A stretch of DNA of 7,747 bases from JBFHDX01 sp041584475 (GCA_041584475.1 JBFHDX010000148.1:1-7747), one strand, 5' to 3'. Counted from the stretch's first letter, positions 1-6,024 are shown. Made by a program: numbers and translations. Notes: generated by a model from the sequence alone, not told the origin.

Positions 1-45
1 CGCCGCCCGCCGCACGCTCAACCACTGTCTGAAAGGCTGCCGGGC

Positions 46-534
46 TCAGGACCCGCGCAGGTTCGTGGTGCGCCGCGCCTTCGGCAGATCGTCCTTCTCG
101 AAATAGGGCGGCAGGACCGACGTCCCCTCTTTCACCGCATAATGGCTGAGCAGCACGCCGCCGCCGAGGGCGAAGGCGAGGCAGGTCAGGGCGATCGCGA
201 ACCGCCGCACGCCCTGCGGCATGACCGTGTAGTACTCGTTGTCGTAGCGGTGGTAGTCCGGATTGTTCTCGTCGAGCAGGCCGCGCTCGTCCCAGTCGAT
301 GATGCGCTGCGCGTACTGCCGTGCCCAGGCCGGAGTCTCGCCCCTGAGCATGACGCGCCGGAACAAATCGTCGATCGCCTCCGCCGGCAGCTCTTCCTCG
401 AACCAGTCCCGGTACGCCAGCTGCATGAACTGGAACTCGCCGACCTGGAGGATGTTCGCCGCCTTGACCACCTCGGCACGATCGGGATCGTCCTCGTGGT
501 CGGGCCGCATCAGCGTCTCGAAAAGTCCGGCCAT
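46..534 (-). CDS. Hypothetical single-span membrane protein, 162 aa
   Basis: I do not recognise a characterised family, so no function is proposed. Residues 1-108 are hydrophilic and rich in Asp/Glu, with an apparently helical stretch (AANILQVGEFQFMQLAYRDW, residues 25-44). A single hydrophobic segment follows at about residues 111-131 (RFAIALTCLAFALGGGVLLS), preceded by R110-R111, and then a 30-residue polar tail ending in a basic patch. By the positive-inside rule the acidic N-terminal part should be cytoplasmic and the tail periplasmic. The ATG at 534 is chosen because it is the first ATG. The frame stays open to a TTG at 591, but that extension would run through the GC hairpin at 562-581. 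Neither start has a strong Shine-Dalgarno sequence. The gene is divergent from the CBS/DUF294 gene and shares its 167-bp upstream region, so co-regulation is possible but unproven. Coding is supported by length, by a coherent membrane topology and by the absence of a better frame. Confidence 0.75.
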   Translation of the reverse strand: MAGLFETLMRPDHEDDPDRAEVVKAANILQVGEFQFMQLAYRDWFEEELPAEAIDDLFRRVMLRGETPAWARQYAQRIIDWDERGLLDENNPDYHRYDNEYYTVMPQGVRRFAIALTCLAFALGGGVLLSHYAVKEGTSVLPPYFEKDDLPKARRTTNLRGS

Positions 535-561
535 ATCGTCACTGTCCGACACAAATGTTAA

Positions 562-581
562 GCGCGCGTTTCGGCGCGCGC
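562..581. repeat. Inverted repeat (7-bp GC stem) in the divergent promoter region
   Basis: GCGCGCG (562-568) and CGCGCGC (575-581) are perfectly complementary around the 6-nt loop TTTCGG. There is no T-run on either side that would make it an intrinsic terminator. Its place between two divergent genes fits an operator or a leader hairpin, but alternating GC in a GC-rich genome can arise by chance. Confidence 0.4.
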
Positions 582-690
582 AAGTTACCAAACCTACACC
601 ACTCTACCCTAAGTTATTCCGTCTCGTCGCCCGGTCGAGCGGGCCTCACGGTGGTCCGCAGCCCCTTTCGATGGCGCGCGGCGTTGTGGC

Positions 691-694
691 AGGA
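691..694 (+). promoter_or_regulatory. Ribosome binding site deciding the start at 702
   Basis: AGGA lies 7 nt before the ATG at 702. It sits in a 13-nt block, TGTGGCAGGATGC (685-697), that recurs unchanged upstream of the paralogue (6169-6181). Because the AGGA overlaps the out-of-frame ATG at 694, it cannot serve that codon and must serve 702. Confidence 0.65.
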
Positions 695-701
695 TGCGGC
701 C

Positions 702-2162
702 ATGCAATCGCAGACCAAGATCTTCACGCGACGGGTCGGGGAGTTCACGATCGGCGCGCCGGTCGTGCTGTCCCGCGGGGCGACGGTCGCCGATCTCCTC
801 GCCGCCATGGGCGAGGCCAAGAAGTCCAGCGCGCTCATCGTCGACGACGACCGCCAGCCCGTCGGCATCATCACCGAACGCGACGTCGTCCACCGCGTCG
901 CCCTGCGCTGCAACGGCAGCGAGCCGGTGACCGACATCATGACCAGCCCGGTGCAGGCGATCACCGACAGCGACTATCTGTATGCGGCGATCGCGGCGAT
1001 GCGCCGGCACGGCTGGCGGCACATGCCGGTCGTCGACGGGGACGGCCGGCTCGCCGGGATCATCGAGCGCCACCAGGCGCTGGCGATGGCCGCGGAACAG
1101 ACGGTGCGCCTGATCGGCCAGATCAGCCATGAAGGGACGCTGGACGGGCTGCGCGAGGTCAAGGTGGCGCAGGTCGCGGTCGCCAAGGCGCTGTTCGAGG
1201 ATCGGGTGCCGGCGTCGGAGATCCAGCAGATGCTGACCGCGATCAACCGCGACATCCATCGCCGCGTCATCGACCTCTGCCTCGCCGGCATGGAAGCCGA
1301 CGGCCGCGGCGCGCCGCCCGTCGCTTTCGCGCTGATCATCATGGGCTCGGGCGGGCGCGGCGAGAACTTCCTCTACCCCGATCAGGACAACGGCTTCATC
1401 CTCGACGACTATCCGGACGAGGAGCACACGCGCATCGACGGCTGGTTCATCGAGCTCGCCGAGCGCATGACGGCGATGCTCAACGACATCGGCTTTCCCT
1501 ACTGCAACGGCTACGTCATGGCGACCAACCCGGTGTGGCGCAAGACGCGCAGCCAGTGGCGCCAGCAGCTCCTCGCCTGGGGCCGGCGGCGCAGCAACAT
1601 CGTCATCCAGCTGTCCGACATCTTCTTCGATTTCCGCGCCGGCGCCGGACGCACAGAGTTCGTTCGCGAATTGCGCTCGAACGTCACCGCGATGCTGCGC
1701 AAGAGCCCCGCCTTCCTGCTCGAGATGGAGCGCGAGGCGTCGCGTCACGGCGTCGCGCTCGGCTGGTTCGGCCGCTTCGTCACCGAGAAGTGCAAGCCCG
1801 AGCACAAGGGCGAGATCAACCTCAAGCACGCCGGCACCATGCCGCTGGTCACGCACACGCGGCTGCTGGCGCTGCGCCAGGGCATCGAGGTCACGTCGAC
1901 GCTCGGCCGCATCCGGCGCCTGCACGAGGAAGGGGTGCTCGACCGCGACGAGCAGGACTACCTGTCGGGCGCCTTCGACCACATCACGAATATCCTGCTG
2001 CGCCAGCAGCTCGACGATTTCGAGGTCGGCAAGCCGGTCGCCTACTACGTGCATCCGGACCGGCTGTCGCGGCGCGAGCGCGACATCCTGATCGACTCGC
2101 TGAAATCGATCGACCGCTTCCGCAGCCGCGTGCACCACGAGTTCACCGGCGACGCGTTCTGA
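702..2162 (+). CDS. Two-CBS-domain protein with DUF294 GlnD-like nucleotidyltransferase domain (paralogue A, 486 aa)
   Basis: Predicted soluble cytoplasmic protein; no signal peptide or membrane span. Two CBS repeats come first: CBS1 at about residues 20-80, ending in the diagnostic GIITERD (residues 55-61), and CBS2 at about 83-135, with RHMPVVDGDGRLAGIIER (107-123). CBS pairs usually bind adenine nucleotides or S-adenosyl compounds and act as sensors. A linker at 141-205 leads to the nucleotidyltransferase signature GSGGRGEN (215-222) followed by PDQDNG (226-231). D227 and D229 are in the place of the metal-binding acidic pair of GlnD-type transferases. The rest (about 340-480) matches the C-terminal DUF294 region. 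Some family members also carry an N-terminal cyclic-nucleotide domain, which is absent here. The ATG at 702 follows AGGA (691-694) at 7 nt. An ATG at 694 is out of frame and overlaps that AGGA. Enzymatic activity and target are unknown; UMP or AMP transfer to a protein is the family-level guess. Confidence 0.9.
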   Translation: MQSQTKIFTRRVGEFTIGAPVVLSRGATVADLLAAMGEAKKSSALIVDDDRQPVGIITERDVVHRVALRCNGSEPVTDIMTSPVQAITDSDYLYAAIAAMRRHGWRHMPVVDGDGRLAGIIERHQALAMAAEQTVRLIGQISHEGTLDGLREVKVAQVAVAKALFEDRVPASEIQQMLTAINRDIHRRVIDLCLAGMEADGRGAPPVAFALIIMGSGGRGENFLYPDQDNGFILDDYPDEEHTRIDGWFIELAERMTAMLNDIGFPYCNGYVMATNPVWRKTRSQWRQQLLAWGRRRSNIVIQLSDIFFDFRAGAGRTEFVRELRSNVTAMLRKSPAFLLEMEREASRHGVALGWFGRFVTEKCKPEHKGEINLKHAGTMPLVTHTRLLALRQGIEVTSTLGRIRRLHEEGVLDRDEQDYLSGAFDHITNILLRQQLDDFEVGKPVAYYVHPDRLSRRERDILIDSLKSIDRFRSRVHHEFTGDAF

Positions 2163-2393
2163 GGCCGGCGCACGGCGTCCCCAATCGCCCGCAGGTGGCG
2201 CAACGGGTCTTGCGGGCCGCCGCGCCTCGCTGTTCAAAGCCGGCCATGGCTGTTACCATGAAGCTGAACCGGGACGGGGAGAACACACCGGCCGCAAGAA
2301 CGTCGGGCAGGATCCGCGTCGTCGAGCGAGGCCGTTGCCGCCGGCCGCCTGTCCCGACCAGAAAAACGACAACGAACAGGGAGAATCCGCGAC
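2163..2393 (+). promoter_or_regulatory. Intergenic leader upstream of the ABC transporter operon
   Basis: These 231 bp carry no supported gene. Just after the upstream stop is a 7-bp stem, GCCCGCA (2187-2193) with TGCGGGC (2211-2217), with a 17-nt loop and no T-tract, so it is at best a weak or Rho-assisted end. A nested imperfect inverted repeat follows at 2232-2269. The final 40 bp (about 2355-2393) become A-rich and contain the binding-protein ribosome site AGGGAG (2378-2383), 10 nt before the ATG. The operon promoter probably lies here, but no clear -35/-10 pair is visible. Confidence 0.45.
2232..2269. repeat. Nested inverted repeat upstream of the binding-protein gene
   Basis: Outer arms GTTCA (2232-2236) and TGAAC (2265-2269) enclose inner arms CATGG (2245-2249) and CCATG (2256-2260), separated by CTGTTA. 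The distances between outer and inner arms differ (8 nt left, 4 nt right), so it is imperfect. It also contains the 8-bp palindrome GCCATGGC (2243-2250). Its location about 125 bp before the start codon would suit a repressor or activator operator. Confidence 0.35.
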
Positions 2394-3230
2394 ATGCTGA
2401 AGAAGCTTATCTGCGGCGCATCGCTCGCCGCCCTCGCCGCCGTCTCGGTCGGAGCCGCGCAGGCCAAGTGCACGAACGACGTCTGGAACAAGGTGATGGA
2501 GCGCAAGAAGCTCGTCGTCGGCGTCAAGGCGGACTACAAGCCGTGGGGCTTCCGCAACGAGAGCGGCGCGATCGTCGGCATGGAGGTCGACATGGCGAAG
2601 GACGTCGCCGACGTCATGGGCGTTGGGCTCGAAGTGGTGGCGGTGCAGTCGTCCAACCGCATGCAGTTCCTCGAGCAGGGCAAGATCGACCTGATGATCG
2701 CCACCATGTCGGACCGCCCCGACCGCCGCAAGATCGTCGGCATCGTGCAGCCGAACTACTACACGTCCGGAACCAACATCCTCGCGCCCAAGGCGCTCGG
2801 CATCAAGTCGTGGGAGAATCTGCGCGGCAAGCCGGTCTGCGGCAAGCAGGGCGCGTTCTACAACAAGATCGTCTCCGAGCGGTACGGCGCCGAGATCATC
2901 GCCTTCACCGGCAATGCCGAGGCCAAGCAGGCGCTGCGCGACAAGAAGTGCATCGCCTGGGTGTACGACGATTCCTCGATCATGTCGGATCTCGCCTCCG
3001 GCAACTGGGACGATTACGAGATGCCGCTCCCATCCGAGGACGACAACCCCTGGGGCCTGGCGGTGCCGTCGGCCGAGAAGCACTGCGTCTTCGGCCAGTT
3101 CATGACCGGCATGAGCTTCAACTGGCTGCAGTCGGGCCGCCTGATTGAGCTCGAGAAGAAATGGGGCATCCAGCCGACCGCGTTCCTGCAGAAGCAGCAC
3201 GAGCGGTTCAGGGATTGGCTCGAGCAGTAA
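2394..3230 (+). CDS. Amino-acid ABC transporter periplasmic substrate-binding protein (family 3, 278 aa)
   Basis: Extracytoplasmic binding protein that captures the ligand and delivers it to the two permeases. A Sec signal peptide is clear: basic MLKK, a hydrophobic core to about residue 20, and an AQA cleavage site before K25. The mature part follows the family-3 bacterial binding-protein pattern: LVVGVKADYKPWGFRNESG (residues 40-58), VGMEVDMAKDVAD (61-73), the hinge-side IDLMIATMSDRPDRRK (98-113), then QPNYYTSG (119-126) and YDDSSIMSDL (191-200). In this family the Arg in the xxRR segment (R108-R112 region) and the Asp in the YDDS segment usually hold the alpha-carboxylate and alpha-amino groups, so an amino acid ligand is likely. 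Which one cannot be read from sequence. The mature protein has four cysteines (26, 149, 186, 231), enough for two disulphides. The ATG is preceded by AGGGAG. It is the first gene of the operon, with a strong stem before the permease genes. Confidence 0.93.
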   Translation: MLKKLICGASLAALAAVSVGAAQAKCTNDVWNKVMERKKLVVGVKADYKPWGFRNESGAIVGMEVDMAKDVADVMGVGLEVVAVQSSNRMQFLEQGKIDLMIATMSDRPDRRKIVGIVQPNYYTSGTNILAPKALGIKSWENLRGKPVCGKQGAFYNKIVSERYGAEIIAFTGNAEAKQALRDKKCIAWVYDDSSIMSDLASGNWDDYEMPLPSEDDNPWGLAVPSAEKHCVFGQFMTGMSFNWLQSGRLIELEKKWGIQPTAFLQKQHERFRDWLEQ

Positions 3231-3236
3231 ACCGCT

Positions 3237-3286
3237 GACGCGCGTGCGGGGCGCTCCGCGGCGGGGCGCCCCCGCCGCCGTGCGTC
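3237..3286 (+). promoter_or_regulatory. Intercistronic stem-loop between binding-protein and permease genes
   Basis: GCGGGGCGC (3246-3254) pairs with GCGCCCCCGC (3266-3275) with a one-base bulge, and an outer GACGC (3237-3241) pairs with GCGTC (3282-3286). It lies in the only sizeable gap inside the operon (81 bp) and has no T-tract. In other binding-protein operons such stems protect the upstream mRNA or cut read-through, giving excess binding protein over membrane subunits. That role is inferred here. Confidence 0.55.
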
Positions 3287-3311
3287 CTCCTCCCGACCGG
3301 AAGGCCGGCCG

Positions 3312-4067
3312 ATGCCCGAAGCGATCCAGATGTACTTCCGCGAGCTCGCGGAGACGCATCCGGCATGGAATTTCATCTGGCTTTATGATCCGGTGCAGGG
3401 CCGGCGCATCCTGATCGGTTTGTGGACCACCCTGCAGCTGTCGGTCGCCTGCGTCGTCTTCAGCGTCGTCATCGGCGTCGTCGGCGCGTGGATGCAGGGC
3501 TCGCAGCTGCGCCTTCCGCGCCTGATCGTGCAGGGCTACATCCAGTTCTTCCGCAACACGCCGCCCTTCGTGCAGCTGCTGTTCTTCTACTTCGCGCTCG
3601 GCCAGTTCACGCCGACCTACTCGCCCGATGGCTGGCTGCAGGTGCCGATCATCTCGAACGTCGGCTGGGCGATCATCTCGCTCAGCTTCTTCGCCGGCGC
3701 CTTCAACGTCGAGATCTTTCGCGCCGGCATCGAGGCGGTCCCCGAATCGACGGTCGAAGCCGCCGAATCGCTGGGCTACACGCGCCTCGGCACGTATCGC
3801 TACGTGGTCCTGCCGCTCGCCTTCCGGGTCAGCCTGCCGGCGCTTAACAACAACCTCGTCAACCTGGTGAAGACGACCACCCAGGCCTTCGCCATCGCCG
3901 TGCCCGAGCTGCTCTACCAGTCGGTCAGCATCTGGAACGACTATCCGACGGCGCAGTACCCGACGATGCTGCTGCTTTTCGTCGTCTACATCGTCCTCGT
4001 CGGCCTGCTGGTCTCGGGCATGCACGGTTGGGAGCGCGCGATGCGCATCCCGGGTTACGGGGGCTGA
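3312..4067 (+). CDS. Amino-acid ABC transporter permease, HisM/HisQ type (251 aa)
   Basis: Inner-membrane subunit of the importer. It starts with about 35 polar residues, then shows hydrophobic segments at about 36-60, 86-100, 113-133, 183-203 and 217-236, the five-span layout usual for polar amino-acid permeases. The segment VQGYIQFFRNTPPFVQLLFF (73-92) is the typical FRNTPxxVQL signature of this class. The cytoplasmic EAA loop that docks on the ATPase is at about 139-168, with VEAAESLG (148-155) and the conserved downstream VLP (166-168). The ATG at 3312 is preceded by GGAAGG (3299-3304) at 7 nt. Only 3 nt separate its stop from the next permease start, so the two are very probably translationally coupled and form a heterodimeric channel. 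Length is normal for the family. Confidence 0.94.
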   Translation: MPEAIQMYFRELAETHPAWNFIWLYDPVQGRRILIGLWTTLQLSVACVVFSVVIGVVGAWMQGSQLRLPRLIVQGYIQFFRNTPPFVQLLFFYFALGQFTPTYSPDGWLQVPIISNVGWAIISLSFFAGAFNVEIFRAGIEAVPESTVEAAESLGYTRLGTYRYVVLPLAFRVSLPALNNNLVNLVKTTTQAFAIAVPELLYQSVSIWNDYPTAQYPTMLLLFVVYIVLVGLLVSGMHGWERAMRIPGYGG

Positions 4068-4070
4068 GCG

Positions 4071-4961
4071 ATGCCGCGCCGCGCGATCCCGGGCATCGTC
4101 GCCGCCGCGCGCACCGACCTGCCGGTGCTGCTGCCGGTCAAGCCCGCCGGCGCGCATGAACGGCAGCCGCTTGCGGTGAGCCGCTGGCTCGCCGCCCTGC
4201 CACCCTGGACGCCGCTGGCGATCCTGCTCGCCGGGCTCGCCTGGCCGGCGGCGGCGCAGGCCGCTTACGGCTATGCCGACGCGTTCGGCGCGCTGTGGCG
4301 CTGGCTGCCGTTCCTCGTCTTCTCCGGGTTCCTGTTCAACATCGTCATCTCGTTCCTCGCCATGGCGATCGGCACGGCGGCCGGGGCGCTGCTCGGGCTG
4401 GCGCAGATCGCGCAGCTGCGCTGGGTCCGGCGCAGCGCCTGGTTCGCCACCCAGCTGTTCCGCAACTCGCCGTGGCTGGTGCTGCTGTTCATCGTCATGC
4501 TCGCCTTCCCGTTCGAGATCGTCGTCGGCGGCACGATCATAGCCATCCCCGATTGGACGAAGGCGGTCTTCGGCCTGTCGCTGCCGATCATGGCGAACGT
4601 CTCGGAGATCGTGCGCGGCGCCGTGCAATCGGTGCCGTCGGCGCAATGGGAGGCGTCCGAGGCGCTCGCCTTCTCGCGCCGGCAGACGCTGTGGATGATC
4701 ATCCTGCCGCAGTGCGTGAAGCGCATGATCCCGCCGTGGATGAACTGGTACGCGATCCTCACCATGGCGACGCCGCTGTGTTCGCTGCTCGGCGTCGAGG
4801 AGGTCGTCACCCTGTCGCGCCAGGCGATCGAGGCCGAGGACAACCACCCGGAGCTGCTGGTGCCTTTCTTCTCGTTCGTGCTGGTCATCTTCTTCGCCTA
4901 CTGTTACCCGATCGCCCGCATGACGATCCGGCTCGAGCGCCGCTTCGCCGTCAAGCTGTGA
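4071..4961 (+). CDS. Amino-acid ABC transporter permease, second subunit (296 aa)
   Basis: Partner membrane subunit. The permease core runs from about residue 80 to 285, with hydrophobic segments at about 80-110, 132-150, 163-180, 222-240 and 262-282. The TQLFRNSPWLVLLF motif (127-140) corresponds to FRNTPxxVQL in the first permease. The EAA loop is at about 183-213, with WEASEALAFSRRQ (193-205) and ILP (211-213). The first 79 residues are longer than usual: a basic, proline-rich leader, then a hydrophobic stretch (47-66) ending in AAAQA that looks like a signal peptide or an extra N-terminal span. The ATG at 4071 sits 3 nt after the previous stop; no better in-frame start exists before the hydrophobic stretch. 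The ATPase start follows 10 nt after its stop. The two permeases are clearly different proteins, as expected for a heterodimer. Confidence 0.93.
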   Translation: MPRRAIPGIVAAARTDLPVLLPVKPAGAHERQPLAVSRWLAALPPWTPLAILLAGLAWPAAAQAAYGYADAFGALWRWLPFLVFSGFLFNIVISFLAMAIGTAAGALLGLAQIAQLRWVRRSAWFATQLFRNSPWLVLLFIVMLAFPFEIVVGGTIIAIPDWTKAVFGLSLPIMANVSEIVRGAVQSVPSAQWEASEALAFSRRQTLWMIILPQCVKRMIPPWMNWYAILTMATPLCSLLGVEEVVTLSRQAIEAEDNHPELLVPFFSFVLVIFFAYCYPIARMTIRLERRFAVKL

Positions 4962-4971
4962 GGAGCGAGAG

Positions 4972-5742
4972 ATGAGCGACGCCGCCGCGGCGCAGGCCCC
5001 CTGGACCCCCGACCAGCCGATCGTCGCGATCCGCGAAGTACGCAAGACGTTCGGCGCGCTCGAGGTGCTCAAGAGCGTATCGTTCGACGTCCTGAAGGGC
5101 GAGGTGATCTGCGTCATCGGCCCGTCCGGCTCGGGCAAGTCGACGCTCCTGCGTTGCATCAACGCGCTGATCCCCATCGACTCCGGCTCGATCCGCGTCG
5201 AGGGGCAGGAGGTGCACGACCCGAAGCTCGACAAGCTGGCGCTGCGCAAGAAGGTCGGCATGGTCTTCCAACAGTACAACCTGTTCCCGCACAAGACGGC
5301 GATCCAGAACGTGATGATGGCGCCGCTGCACGTCCTCGGGCAGGACCGGGGCGATGTCGAGGCGCGGGCCCGGCGGCTGATCGCCAAGGTGCGGCTCGAG
5401 GGCAAGGAGGATGCCTATCCGGGCGAGCTCTCCGGCGGCCAGCAGCAGCGCGTCGCGATCGCCCGCTCGCTGGCGATGAACCCGGACATCATGCTGTTCG
5501 ACGAGGTGACGGCGGCGCTCGACCCGGAGACGGTGAAGGAGGTGCTGGTGACGATCCGCGAGCTCGCCGAGGAGGGCATGACCTGCCTGCTGGTCACGCA
5601 CGAGATGGGCTTCGCGCGCGAGATCGCCGACCACATCTACTTCACCGACCGCGGCGTCATCGTCGAGCACGGCCCGCCGAAGAGCTTCTTCAAGAAAGCC
5701 AAGGACCCGCGCACGCGGGAATTCCTGAGCCAGATCCTGTGA
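4972..5742 (+). CDS. Amino-acid ABC transporter ATP-binding protein, HisP/GlnQ type (256 aa)
   Basis: Cytoplasmic ATPase that powers the importer. All catalytic elements are present: Walker A GPSGSGKST (residues 50-58), Q-loop Q100-Q101 in VFQQYNLFPHKT, ABC signature LSGGQQQR (153-160), Walker B IMLFDE (173-178) with catalytic E178, D-loop ALDP (182-185) and the switch histidine H210 in LLVTHEMGFA. The FQQYNLFPHKT and HEMGFAREIAD strings are typical of the polar amino-acid subfamily. Walker B continues DEVTAALDP instead of the more common DEPTSALDP, a harmless variant seen in this family. The ATG at 4972 has a clear AGGAG (4961-4965) 6 nt upstream that overlaps the permease stop codon. It is the last gene of the operon; a terminator follows 58 bp after the stop. 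Confidence 0.96.
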   Translation: MSDAAAAQAPWTPDQPIVAIREVRKTFGALEVLKSVSFDVLKGEVICVIGPSGSGKSTLLRCINALIPIDSGSIRVEGQEVHDPKLDKLALRKKVGMVFQQYNLFPHKTAIQNVMMAPLHVLGQDRGDVEARARRLIAKVRLEGKEDAYPGELSGGQQQRVAIARSLAMNPDIMLFDEVTAALDPETVKEVLVTIRELAEEGMTCLLVTHEMGFAREIADHIYFTDRGVIVEHGPPKSFFKKAKDPRTREFLSQIL

Positions 5743-5800
5743 GCGCGGAACGGCGCGCTGCCGGGCGACCGGGCGGCCTGTTTCCGGCGGCGATCTAGAC

Positions 5801-5820
5801 GCCCCCGCGGGGGGCTTTTT
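5801..5820 (+). terminator. Intrinsic terminator of the ABC transporter operon
   Basis: GCCCCC (5801-5806) pairs with GGGGGC (5810-5815) around the loop GCG and is followed by TTTTT (5816-5820). It lies 58 bp after the ATPase stop. A second CGGGGGC at 5822-5828 could pair instead with GCCCCCG (5801-5807), which would bury the T-run in a loop and give a competing, non-terminating fold. Confidence 0.85.
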
Positions 5821-5921
5821 CCGGGGGCATTTTGAACAGATTCGGCGCCGACGGGCCCTTTGTTTCCACGGCTTTTGGCGATCGGACCGGTCCGCGGATT
5901 GCGGCGTTCGGAGCGGTGCTT

Positions 5922-5964
5922 GGGCGGGACAAAACCATAATTACATTATGGTTTTGTCGGGCGG
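5922..5964. repeat. AT-rich 31-bp perfect palindrome flanked by 6-bp direct repeats
   Basis: GACAAAACCATAAT (5928-5941) and ATTATGGTTTTGTC (5945-5958) are perfect 14-bp inverted repeats with only TAC between them. The 31 bp contain 9 G/C bases in a region otherwise very GC-rich. The identical hexamer GGGCGG directly abuts both outer ends (5922-5927 and 5959-5964), like a target-site duplication. It could be a tiny inserted element or remnant, or an operator or hairpin whose flanks match by chance. The sequence is read directly; the interpretation is open. Confidence 0.7.
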
Positions 5965-6024
5965 CCGCGCGATGCGCCCCGGCGCTCTGAAATAGGGCGG
6001 CCTGCCGAGACCCCGCGCCGCCTT

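Larger units (their letters stand above)
535..701. promoter_or_regulatory. Divergent intergenic region (probable promoters for both flanking genes)
   Basis: These 167 bp separate two divergent start codons, so promoters for both directions must lie here or nearby. Part of it (about 551-620) is clearly AT-richer than the surroundings. It contains a GC hairpin at 562-581. I see no convincing -35/-10 pair on either strand; TAAGTT at 610-615 is a weak -10-like string without a matching -35. The distal part (about 643-701) shares short blocks with the leader of the second CBS/DUF294 gene. Confidence 0.5.

Noticed and set aside
100..112. 13-nt repeat GAAATAGGGCGGC shared by the small membrane-protein gene and the 5990 region
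   Set aside because: One shared 13-mer in a 7.7-kb window is within chance expectation, and the flanks do not match.
558..572. TTAA-N7-TTTC as a CtrA cell-cycle regulator site
   Set aside because: The left half matches TTAA-N7-TTAA but the right half has only two of four bases, too weak to call.
2187..2217. Stem after the first CBS/DUF294 gene as an intrinsic terminator
   Set aside because: The 7-bp stem has a 17-nt loop and no T-run, so it is described within the leader rather than called as a terminator.
609..2237. Long minus-strand open frame opposite the first CBS/DUF294 gene (and a similar one at 6151-7620 opposite the second)
   Set aside because: Antisense shadow of a well-supported gene. 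The two shadows resemble each other only because the sense genes are paralogues.
1535..3148. Plus-strand open frame crossing the end of gene A and the start of the binding-protein gene
   Set aside because: Out of frame with both real genes, Arg-rich and low-complexity. An ATG at 2246 in it has no convincing ribosome site.
2253..5405. Very long open frame (1050 codons) on the minus strand opposite the ABC operon
   Set aside because: It lies antisense to four genes with complete family motifs. Its translation is dominated by Arg/Asp/Ala/His runs without any domain, as expected for the complement of GC-rich codons.
5936..5950. XerCD dif site at the AT-rich palindrome
   Set aside because: CATAA...TTATG resembles dif, but the centre is 5 nt rather than 6 and the arms are perfectly symmetric, unlike the distinct XerC and XerD arms. 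Kept only as an alternative in the finding.
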